Part shown: positions 25,553 to 33,810 of the stretch, in pieces
Layout: each line of letters starts with the position of its first letter
Numbering within the stretch: position 1 is the stretch's first letter
DNA from: Nitratireductor sp.
GTDB taxonomy: Bacteria; Pseudomonadota; Alphaproteobacteria; Rhizobiales; Rhizobiaceae
DNA: 64,000 nucleotides
NCBI RefSeq assembly: GCF_017794765.1
Contig: NZ_CP051236.1
Coordinates: 1,878,388 to 1,942,387, forward strand
Direction of reading: 5' to 3'
Position numbers and translations under genes: made by a program
Notes under the pieces: model-generated
Database searches by the model: none
What the model saw: the letters and a program-made list of their open reading frames with translations, nothing else
What the model was told of the DNA's origin: nothing

Positions 25553-28510
25553 ATGGGGCGTGGTGCGATTTCTGATGGAAGTCTCTGGTTTGGATCGCCG
25601 GTTCTTGTCCTGAAGCCGGTGAACGACGATGAGGCCGCCGAATCGCTTGAGATGGTCCGCGAAGCGGCTGAGGCTGCTCAATGTGCCCGGCTGTACGACC
25701 TGATGGGAAACAGCACTGGTTTAACGGGATTTCTCGCGGCGGTGTTCGAGCTTTCGCCATTCCTGCGTGACTGTGCGCGTCGCAATCCGCACGCTCTGGA
25801 AGCCCTGTTCGACGCGACGGCCGACGAACGGCTCAGAATGCTGTTCGAGCGCATCGATGCGAGTGCCTTTGCCGAGGAACAGACCGAAAGCGGTCAGATG
25901 AAGGCGCTGCGCGACCTGAAAGCGGAGGCGCATTTTCTCATTGCACTCTGCAGGCTTGCCGATGTTTCGGACACGGCCAAAACGACGGAGCGGCTCAGCG
26001 CTTTAGCAGATAAATGCATTCGGGCCGCCGTCAATTTTTTGCTTCTCGATGCGGATCGGGCAGGGAAACTGAAACTCCCGGACCGCACAAGACCCGCTGA
26101 GGGCAGCGGTTGGATCCTGCTTGGTATGGGCAAGCTCGGTGCCAATGAACTCAATTTCTCCTCCGATATCGACCTGATCGTACTGGTCGATCCGCAAGCG
26201 CCGGCCATCATCGAAGCCTATGAGGCTGTCGATCTCTTTGTTCGCTTGACACGCAGACTGGTGCGGATCCTTCAGGACCGGACAGAACATGGCTATGTGT
26301 TTCGCACCGACCTGCGGTTGCGCCCCGATCCGGGCTCCACGCCGCTTGCGATACCGGTAGAGGCGGCGCTTCACTACTACGAAAGCCGCGGCCAGAACTG
26401 GGAACGGGCGGCGATGATCAAGGCACGGCCCATTGCCGGTGATCTTTTGGCGGGCGAAAACTTTCTGAAGGAACTGCAGCCCTATGTGTGGCGCAAATAT
26501 CTGGATTATGCGGCCATCGCCGACGTCCATTCGATCAAACGCCAGATCCACGCGCACAAGGGACACGGCGAAGTTGCCGTTCGTGGTCACAACGTGAAGC
26601 TCGGGCGCGGCGGCATCCGTGAAATCGAGTTTTTCGTCCAGACCCAGCAATTGATTGCCGGTGGACGCTTTCCGGAATTGCGTGGCCGGCGGACGGTCTC
26701 CATGCTGGAAGAGCTCGCCCGCTGCGGGTGGATAGACGAGGAGGCGAGGGAAGCGCTGACGCGTCAATACTGGTTCCTGCGTGATGTCGAACATGCGCTG
26801 CAGATGGTAGCGGATGAGCAGACGCACACGCTTCCTGAAGAAGACGAGGAACTGGAGCGCATCGCGCACCTGCTCGCTTTCGACAACGCAGAAGCGTTTT
26901 CGGCAGTTTTTCGCGAAAGCCTTCGCCTCGTGGAGCAGCACTATGCGGACCTTTTCGAGACGGCACCTCAGCTTTCGCGCGGCGTCGGCAATCTGGTCTT
27001 CACCGGCGATGTGGACGACCCGGGCACTCTGGAAACCCTGAGCGAACTCGGCTTCGAACGGCCGAGCGACATGTGCCGTGTGATCCGCGGTTGGCATTAT
27101 GGCCGCTATCGGGCAACGCAGTCGGCAGAAGCACGCGAGCGCTTGACGGAGCTGACACCGGCGCTTCTGGAAGCCTTCGGAAGCACGCGGCGGGCCGATG
27201 AGGCACTCTTGCGCTTCGACACGTTTCTGGCAGGGCTTCCCGCCGGCATCCAACTTTTCTCACTGCTTCAGTCCAACCCGGCCTTGCTTAATATGCTGGT
27301 CAGCATCATGGGTGCTGCGCCGCGCCTGGCAGCGATCATCACGAAACGTCCGCACGTGTTCGACGGCCTTCTGGATCCGGCACTTTTGTCCGAGCTTCCC
27401 GATCGGGCCTATCTGTCCGAACGGCTTCTAACATTTCTGGCTGGCGCCCAGATCTACGAGGAGATCCTCGACCGGTTGCGCATCTTTGCAGCCGAACAGA
27501 AGTTTCTGATCGGCATCCGGCTCCTGACGGGAACCATAGACTCCGCGCGTGCCGGCAAGGCGTTTTCAGATCTGGCCGATCTCACGGTTGAGGCGGCTCT
27601 CGAAGCCGTGGTGGAAAACTTCGCCGAGCGCCATGGCCGGATAGCCGGCGGGCGTGTGGCCATTCTGGGGATGGGCAAGCTCGGCAGTCGCGAATTGACG
27701 GCAGGGTCCGACATAGACCTGATCCTGCTCTATGATCACGAGCAGGATGCGGACTATTCGGATGGGCAAAAGCCGCTGGCACCCTCGGAATATTATGCGC
27801 GGCTGACCCAGAGATTGATTGCCGCGGTATCTGCTCCGACTGCGGAAGGGGTGCTCTATGAGCTCGACCTGCGGCTCCGCCCATCGGGCAACAAGGGGCC
27901 GGTCGCCACCCACATAGACGCTTTTGCACGCTATCAGCGTAACGATGCCTGGACCTGGGAGCACATGGCGCTCACGCGCGCACGGGCCTTCGCCGGCGAC
28001 AAGGCGCTGATCGGGCGTGTCGAAAATGAGGTGCACGACATCCTCGCCCTGCCGCGCGACACACAGAAGATCCGCAAAGAAGCAGCCGAGATGCGCAGGC
28101 TACTGGAAGAGGAGAAGCCTGCCCGTGATGTATGGGACCTCAAACTGGTCCCGGGCGGTCTCATCGATCTGGAGTTCATCGCCCAGGTGGCCGTGTTGAC
28201 CAGAAACACATCGGCCGAACGCGAAACAAGTGCCACCGGCGATGTGCTGAACTCCCTCTCAGAGGCGTTTTGCGCGCCTCAGGCGCGGCAGGAACTCGTT
28301 GATGCGCACCATCTCTATATGACGCTCACGCAGACCACTCGGCTTTGCCTCGAAGGCGGTTTTGTTCCAGAGGAAGCGCCGCCGGGCTTCGCCGACCTGC
28401 TATTGCAGCAGACCGATCTGCCGGAACTGGGCATCCTGGAAGCGCATGTCGAAGAGACGGCGGGCAGGGTGCGTCGACTGTTTGGAGAACTGGTCGGCTC
28501 GGTCGGTTAA
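25553..28510 (+). CDS. glnE: Glutamine synthetase adenylyltransferase/adenylyl-removing enzyme GlnE
   Basis: A 985-aa bifunctional enzyme that adenylylates glutamine synthetase when nitrogen is plentiful and removes AMP when it is scarce, under PII control. There are two nucleotidyltransferase domains: the N-terminal adenylyl-removing one with NFSSDIDLIVL (about residue 205) and the C-terminal adenylyltransferase with AGSDIDLILLYDH (about 720). ATG at 25553 has AGAGGGGG 5 bases upstream; a TTG at 25532 would add 7 residues. Normal length. It converges on the kinase gene with two bases between their ends. Confidence 0.96.
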   Translation: MGRGAISDGSLWFGSPVLVLKPVNDDEAAESLEMVREAAEAAQCARLYDLMGNSTGLTGFLAAVFELSPFLRDCARRNPHALEALFDATADERLRMLFERIDASAFAEEQTESGQMKALRDLKAEAHFLIALCRLADVSDTAKTTERLSALADKCIRAAVNFLLLDADRAGKLKLPDRTRPAEGSGWILLGMGKLGANELNFSSDIDLIVLVDPQAPAIIEAYEAVDLFVRLTRRLVRILQDRTEHGYVFRTDLRLRPDPGSTPLAIPVEAALHYYESRGQNWERAAMIKARPIAGDLLAGENFLKELQPYVWRKYLDYAAIADVHSIKRQIHAHKGHGEVAVRGHNVKLGRGGIREIEFFVQTQQLIAGGRFPELRGRRTVSMLEELARCGWIDEEAREALTRQYWFLRDVEHALQMVADEQTHTLPEEDEELERIAHLLAFDNAEAFSAVFRESLRLVEQHYADLFETAPQLSRGVGNLVFTGDVDDPGTLETLSELGFERPSDMCRVIRGWHYGRYRATQSAEARERLTELTPALLEAFGSTRRADEALLRFDTFLAGLPAGIQLFSLLQSNPALLNMLVSIMGAAPRLAAIITKRPHVFDGLLDPALLSELPDRAYLSERLLTFLAGAQIYEEILDRLRIFAAEQKFLIGIRLLTGTIDSARAGKAFSDLADLTVEAALEAVVENFAERHGRIAGGRVAILGMGKLGSRELTAGSDIDLILLYDHEQDADYSDGQKPLAPSEYYARLTQRLIAAVSAPTAEGVLYELDLRLRPSGNKGPVATHIDAFARYQRNDAWTWEHMALTRARAFAGDKALIGRVENEVHDILALPRDTQKIRKEAAEMRRLLEEEKPARDVWDLKLVPGGLIDLEFIAQVAVLTRNTSAERETSATGDVLNSLSEAFCAPQARQELVDAHHLYMTLTQTTRLCLEGGFVPEEAPPGFADLLLQQTDLPELGILEAHVEETAGRVRRLFGELVGSVG

Positions 28511-28512
28511 CC

Positions 28513-30849
28513 TCAGGCGGCAACGGCCGGTTTCTTGCGTTCCCCGGCGGGCAGGCGGACGGATACGATGGTGCCGACGCCCTCCGTCGAGCGGATCTTC
28601 AGCACGCCGCCATGCAACTCTGCCAGCGAGCGGGAAATGGCAAGGCCAAGTCCCGAGCCCGTGTGGTTTTTGGAAAACTGGTTTTGAACCTGTTCGAAGG
28701 GACGCCCGAGCTTCTTCAGTGCGTCCCGTGGAATGCCGCAGCCTGAATCTTCAATGGTGAGCGTCACCGCAGGCCCGACCTTGCGTGCACGCAGTGAGAT
28801 ATGTCCCCCTTCGCCGGTGAACTTGACGGCGTTTGACAGCAGATTGATGACGATCTGTTTGATCGCACGCCGATCGGCGAAAACCTGCATCCTTTCGGGA
28901 ATATCCATTTTCATGGCGATTGATTTTTCTGCCGCCTGCAACTCCACCACCCGCACCGTTTCGCGGATCAGCGGGCACAGGTCGATTTCCTCACAATCGA
29001 CGGAGAACTGGCCGGCTTCGATCTTCGACATGTCGAGAATGTCGTTGATGACACCGAGCAGGTAGGACCCGCTCGAACAGATGTCGCGCACATATTCCTC
29101 GTAGCGCTCGGAACCCAGTGGCCCGAACATGCCCGACTCCATCACTTCCGAGAAACCGATAATCGCATTGAGCGGCGTTCGCAGCTCGTGCGACATGTTG
29201 GCCAGGAATTCGGATTTCGCGCGGTTTGCCGCCTCGGCGCGTTCGGTCTCGCGCATGTATTTGCGGTTGAGCTCACTGAGTTCGCGCGTGCGTTCCTGCT
29301 CGGCACGGCGCGCCAGGCTGAGATCGTGAATGGTGGCCATCAGCCGACGCTCGCTATCCACCAGCTTGCCCTGATGCTGCTTGAGCTGGGTGATGTCGGT
29401 TCCGACCGAAACCGTGCCACCATCTCGTGTCTTCAGCTCCGTCACCTGCAGCCAGCGTCCGTCCGCGAGCTGTCGCTCATAGGTCGCGCCATTGCCATTC
29501 CCGGACGGTACTGCCAGTCGGCGTTCGGAGCGGAATGCAGGCGCCAGGGCTTCGATATCGCGACGCCGCGCTCCGGTAACGATCAGGCTCTCGTCGACGC
29601 CCAGATCCTGCTTGTACTTGGTGTTGCACATGACAAGCCGCTCGGCGTAGTCCCACAGCACGAAGGATTCACCGATGCTTTCGATCGCGGTGCGCAGCCG
29701 CTGATCGGCAGCTTCCGTTTGCTGCACGAGTGTACGCTGCTCGGTAACATCCACGGCGATGCCGATCAGGTGCAGTTCCGGTGCATCGGGATCCACGACC
29801 TGCGCCCGCGCACGCACCCATACCCATTGCCCGTCGGCGCGCTTCATCCGGAAGACGCGGTCCACGTGATCAATCTCACGCGCCATGATGCGGTTGGCCA
29901 GTTCGAAGAGATCGCCATCGTCAGGATGGATGATCGCCGCCACCTCGCCGAATGAGAGCATTTCGTCGGTGGTTTCATAACCGAGCATTTCAAACATGGA
30001 GCGCGACCAGAACATCTTGCCGCGGACCATATCCCAGTCCCACAGGCCGCATTTGCCGCGCACCATGGCCATATCGATGCGCTGATGGGCCTCCATATAG
30101 ATGCGGTCGGCCGCCTGCGCGCGGGCTGCCTGGCTGAAGTATGCATAGAGGATGACCATCAGGATGCCCGCCGTCAGGGCAAACAGCGATACATTCATCG
30201 AGACGGAGCGGCGCCAGTCGGCAAAGAGGCTATCGCGGGAGGTGAGGGCGACCGCAGCGCCATCCTGGCCTGCGACATGGACAAGCGAGGCGAGCCACTG
30301 TTCTCCCCCGATTTCAACATTCATCACTCCGGCGCGCGCGCCGAACAGGAAGAGCGGCTGCCCGCCCGTCAAAACGTCTTCCAGCGAGCGGCCGACCAGC
30401 TTTTGTCCGTTGGGCGAACTCGCCAGAACTTCAAACTGTTCGTCGGTAATGGCAAGCACACGCTCATCCTCAGAACCGGCACGCCGCATTGCCTCTTCGA
30501 TAAGCATGCGTGCCCTGTGCTCGGGCGCCATCTCGCTGGTGTCGATTGCTGCGTTTGCGGCCAGGGAGTCCGCGGCCAGCGCCAGCATGGTCCGGGCATC
30601 GCGCTCGATATCGTCGCGCCAGGTGAAGAGAGAAAGAAGCCGGGCTGCCGCCAGAACCAAAAGAAAGATGATGATCAGAACGGGAATGGAACGGCGCAGA
30701 TACGGCTCAATCGCCAAAAGACGTTCATAGGCCGGAGCTGCAATAATCTTGGCGTTGCCTGCCAGTCCCATGCGCCTAACGCGTCGGGTTCGCGGCCCGG
30801 CTGCCATGCCCGCAATCAGGGGCAAAGCCCATCCCCCTGCCTTCGCCAT
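28513..30849 (-). CDS. pleC: PleC/DivJ-family PAS sensor histidine kinase
   Basis: A 778-aa kinase. Membrane helices near residues 50-72 and 217-240 flank a periplasmic domain of about 145 residues. PAS domains follow (about 265-385, with the PAC-type DRVFRMKRADGQWVWVRAR, and 390-500), then a coiled coil (505-545), a HisKA domain with H554 in LANMSHELRTPLNAIIGFSE, and an ATPase domain with DSGCGIP and GSGLGLAI. The HisKA sequence FSEVMESGMFGPLG is characteristic of PleC, DivJ and PdhS kinases acting on DivK. The neighbours glnE and pepN are those of the PleC gene in Sinorhizobium, from memory. Four GANTC sites lie upstream. Confidence 0.8.
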   Translation of the reverse strand: MAKAGGWALPLIAGMAAGPRTRRVRRMGLAGNAKIIAAPAYERLLAIEPYLRRSIPVLIIIFLLVLAAARLLSLFTWRDDIERDARTMLALAADSLAANAAIDTSEMAPEHRARMLIEEAMRRAGSEDERVLAITDEQFEVLASSPNGQKLVGRSLEDVLTGGQPLFLFGARAGVMNVEIGGEQWLASLVHVAGQDGAAVALTSRDSLFADWRRSVSMNVSLFALTAGILMVILYAYFSQAARAQAADRIYMEAHQRIDMAMVRGKCGLWDWDMVRGKMFWSRSMFEMLGYETTDEMLSFGEVAAIIHPDDGDLFELANRIMAREIDHVDRVFRMKRADGQWVWVRARAQVVDPDAPELHLIGIAVDVTEQRTLVQQTEAADQRLRTAIESIGESFVLWDYAERLVMCNTKYKQDLGVDESLIVTGARRRDIEALAPAFRSERRLAVPSGNGNGATYERQLADGRWLQVTELKTRDGGTVSVGTDITQLKQHQGKLVDSERRLMATIHDLSLARRAEQERTRELSELNRKYMRETERAEAANRAKSEFLANMSHELRTPLNAIIGFSEVMESGMFGPLGSERYEEYVRDICSSGSYLLGVINDILDMSKIEAGQFSVDCEEIDLCPLIRETVRVVELQAAEKSIAMKMDIPERMQVFADRRAIKQIVINLLSNAVKFTGEGGHISLRARKVGPAVTLTIEDSGCGIPRDALKKLGRPFEQVQNQFSKNHTGSGLGLAISRSLAELHGGVLKIRSTEGVGTIVSVRLPAGERKKPAVAA

Positions 30850-30880
30850 CCGACGGGCTCCCTCGTTCCTCGTTAAGTTC

Positions 30881-30937
30881 GGTGATTCGGCTCCGCCTGC
30901 TGCCGAATCACCTATAAGGAATCAAAGGTGATTCGCC
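30881..30937 (-). promoter_or_regulatory. Palindromic GANTC cluster upstream of the PleC-like kinase
   Basis: The 11-mer ggtgattcggc (30881-30891) is followed by its exact inverse gccgaatcacc (30902-30912) and then by a third copy with one change, ggtgattcgcc (30927-30937). Four GANTC sites fall at 30884, 30905, 30919 and 30930; GANTC is the CcrM methylation target. On the minus strand a TTAAC sequence (30871-30875), like a CtrA half-site, lies nearer the gene. It looks like a cell-cycle-controlled promoter for the kinase; that is inference. Confidence 0.6.
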
Positions 30938-30977
30938 TTGTCCAGAGGCCTTGGTAAAAAAGATATTAATGGACCGC

Positions 30978-33623
30978 TCAGGCGAGGGTTCGTTCCAGAA
31001 TATCCGCCAGGTCTCGAGAGAGATCGTCGCGCTTGGCAATCTCCGAGAGGAGCTTGCGTGCATGCTCACGTCTGCCCTTTTCCAGCGAGCGCCAGGAACG
31101 GAACGCGGTGGCCAGACGTGCCGCCACCTGCGGGTTGTGGCCGTCAAGCGCAGTGACCGTTTCTGCAACGAGGCGATACCCTTCGCCATCGGCGCTGTGG
31201 AAGGCCGTCTGGTTCGCCATCGAGAATGTACCCACCAGGGCGCGCACCCTGTTTGGATTGGCGAGCGAAAAATGCGGATGCTTCATCAGGTGGCGGATCA
31301 ATGAAACCGTTTCTGCGGCAGGGATCATCGCCTGGATCTGGAACCACTTGTCGAGCACCAGCGGATTACCGCCATAGCGTTTCTCGAATGCCGCCAATGC
31401 GGCTCTGCCCTCGTCGGTATCATGAAAATGCTGAGCAAGAACCGTGAGCGCACCGGCGCGCTCTGTCATGTTGTCGGCGTCCTCAAACTGCCTGTATGCG
31501 GCGGTGGGAGTGGCGGCACCCAGCGTCAGAAACTCAATCAGTGTATTGCGCAGCGCGCGGCGCCCTGCGCTGCGGGCGTCCGGCGAGAACGGCGCATTGT
31601 CGAGCAGACCCTCGTAAATCTCGCGGAAGGTTTCACCGCCCGCCTGCGCAATGGCAAGGAGAAGCGCTTTGCGGGCGGCGTGGATCGCATCCGGGTCAAT
31701 ATCCCGCCCGAGTTCACGCGCCACATCGGCCTCGCCAGGAAGGCTCAGGGTCAAAGCCCGAAAAGCCTCCTCCAGCGTTTCATCGGAGGCGAGGTCTGTC
31801 GTGACCGAGATAATCTCGTCATCGAACACCGGTTTCTTGCCACCGCGCACTGCCTTGCTGGCGGCAATCAAAGCGCCGGTTAGCAGCGTGTTCAGCGCCT
31901 GCCAGCGGGAGAACGGATCGCTGTCATGACGAGCGAGGAACAGTTGCTCGTCGGCCCTGCTCTCGATTGAGAGGGTGACTGGAGCGGAGAAGCCCCGGTT
32001 GATCGACAAGACCGGCCGCGCCTTCACGCCCTTGAAGGTGATCTGGTGCCGGCGTTTCCGCAGGTGGATCACACCGTTTTCGACACTCGCCCCCTCCACA
32101 CTCTCGTAGTCGAGATCTGTTCCGTCCGGACCGACCAGGCCGAAGGCGAGAGGAATGTGCATCAGGCGTTTGCGGTTTTCGGAGGGCGTTGGCGATACCG
32201 ACTGCTCGATCTCTACCGTCAGCGTCTTCTCCTTGGCATCGTAGCGTGAGGAGAGTGCAACATTGGGGGTCCCGGCCTGATGGTACCAAAGCGAAAACTG
32301 GCTGAGGTCCTGCCCGGAAGCGTCCTCGAAAGCCTTTACGAAATCTTCGATGGTCACGGCTTGACCGTCATGCCGATCGAAATAGAGATCCATCCCGGCC
32401 CGGAACGCGTCCTCGCCCAGAACTGTGCGCAGCATGCGGACAACCTCCGAGCCCTTCTCGTAGACCGTCGCCGTATAGAAATTGTTGATCTCACGATAAC
32501 GGCGCGGCCGCACCGGATGCGCGAGAGGCCCCTGGTCCTCGGGAAACTGATGTGCGCGCAGGCCACGCACTTCGGCGATACGCTTGACCGCACGCGAGCG
32601 CTGATCAGCGGAGAACTCATGATCGCGGAAAACGGTGAGGCCTTCCTTCAGGCAGAGCTGGAACCAATCCCGGCAAGTGATTCTGTTGCCTGTCCAATTG
32701 TGAAAATACTCATGCGCGATGATTGCCTCGATATTGGCGAAATCGGCATCGGTGGCTGTGTCATCGTCTGCGAGAACGTACTTGTCGTTGAAGACGTTGA
32801 GCCCCTTGTTTTCCATTGCGCCCATGTTGAAATCCGAAACGGCGACAATGTTAAAAACATCGAGATCGTATTCTCGCCCGAACTGTTCTTCGTCCCAGCG
32901 CATAGACCGCTTCAACGCATCCATCGCATAGGTCGCGCGCTCTTCCTTCCCATGTTCGACATAGATTCCAAGATCGACTTCACGTCCCGATGCGGTGGTA
33001 AAGCGGTCCTTCACCACGCCGAGATCGCCGGCGACGAGCGCGAACAGATAGGAGGGTTTGGGGAAAGGGTCATGCCAGACGGCGAAATGACGCCCATCCG
33101 CGAGATCTCCGTTTTCCACCGGGTTGCCGTTTGACAGGAGGAGCGGCGCTTCTACACGGTCCGCCTCCATGCGCACCGTATAGACCGAGAGGATATCGGG
33201 CCGGTCGAGAAAATAGGTGATGCGGCGGAACCCTTCGGCTTCGCATTGTGTGCAGAAAACGCCGTCCGAAACATAGAGCCCCATCAACGTCGTGTTCATG
33301 GATGGCGCGATGCGCGTCACGATGGTCAGTTCGAACTGCGGCGAAGCCGGCAGGCGTGTGATTGCCAGGCGATCCGGGGAGACTTCGTAGCAGCCCACTG
33401 CGGCCTCCGCTCCGTTGATCCGCAGTGCTTCGAGCGTCAGCCCGTCACCGTCGAGAACCAGTGGGGCATCGGCTGGAGCTCGGGCGATCCGTTCAACCCG
33501 CAGGGTGGCCGTCACCAGCGTTTCCTGAGGGTCCAGCCTAAAATCAAGCGCTATCTCGGGAATGAGATAATTGCTTGGCTGATAGTCCTCGAGACGAAAA
33601 ATCTGGCCGCTTTCTGTACGCAT
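30978..33623 (-). CDS. pepN: Aminopeptidase N
   Basis: An 881-aa M1 zinc aminopeptidase of the E. coli PepN type, cytoplasmic, removing N-terminal residues from peptides. The exopeptidase motif GAMENKG lies near residue 268. The zinc site is H304-E305-xx-H308 in IAHEYFHNWTGNR with a third ligand E327 in LKEGLTVFRD. The length is full. It is divergent from the molybdenum enzyme gene, with 187 bases between the two starts. Confidence 0.96.
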   Translation of the reverse strand: MRTESGQIFRLEDYQPSNYLIPEIALDFRLDPQETLVTATLRVERIARAPADAPLVLDGDGLTLEALRINGAEAAVGCYEVSPDRLAITRLPASPQFELTIVTRIAPSMNTTLMGLYVSDGVFCTQCEAEGFRRITYFLDRPDILSVYTVRMEADRVEAPLLLSNGNPVENGDLADGRHFAVWHDPFPKPSYLFALVAGDLGVVKDRFTTASGREVDLGIYVEHGKEERATYAMDALKRSMRWDEEQFGREYDLDVFNIVAVSDFNMGAMENKGLNVFNDKYVLADDDTATDADFANIEAIIAHEYFHNWTGNRITCRDWFQLCLKEGLTVFRDHEFSADQRSRAVKRIAEVRGLRAHQFPEDQGPLAHPVRPRRYREINNFYTATVYEKGSEVVRMLRTVLGEDAFRAGMDLYFDRHDGQAVTIEDFVKAFEDASGQDLSQFSLWYHQAGTPNVALSSRYDAKEKTLTVEIEQSVSPTPSENRKRLMHIPLAFGLVGPDGTDLDYESVEGASVENGVIHLRKRRHQITFKGVKARPVLSINRGFSAPVTLSIESRADEQLFLARHDSDPFSRWQALNTLLTGALIAASKAVRGGKKPVFDDEIISVTTDLASDETLEEAFRALTLSLPGEADVARELGRDIDPDAIHAARKALLLAIAQAGGETFREIYEGLLDNAPFSPDARSAGRRALRNTLIEFLTLGAATPTAAYRQFEDADNMTERAGALTVLAQHFHDTDEGRAALAAFEKRYGGNPLVLDKWFQIQAMIPAAETVSLIRHLMKHPHFSLANPNRVRALVGTFSMANQTAFHSADGEGYRLVAETVTALDGHNPQVAARLATAFRSWRSLEKGRREHARKLLSEIAKRDDLSRDLADILERTLA

Positions 33624-33810
33624 CGTTACTCTTTCTATGGCCTGGCGCGCAGGCCGGCAATCTGTGGGCTGTCTGGTCCAACAAAATCGGATTGCTGCTC
33701 TTTACACAATCATCAGGCTCGACAAAACTAAGACAGCATATGTCGCTCGACTGTTTCCAGCCAGCTTACCGAACATCGGTCAAACCACGATTGACCAGAA
33801 GGGATTCCGC

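Noticed and set aside
25553..28510. Long minus-strand open frames inside glnE, including about 416 codons at 26003-27253
   Set aside because: Antisense to a gene with two complete catalytic domains; no domain or ribosome site. G+C-rich DNA opens such frames by codon bias.
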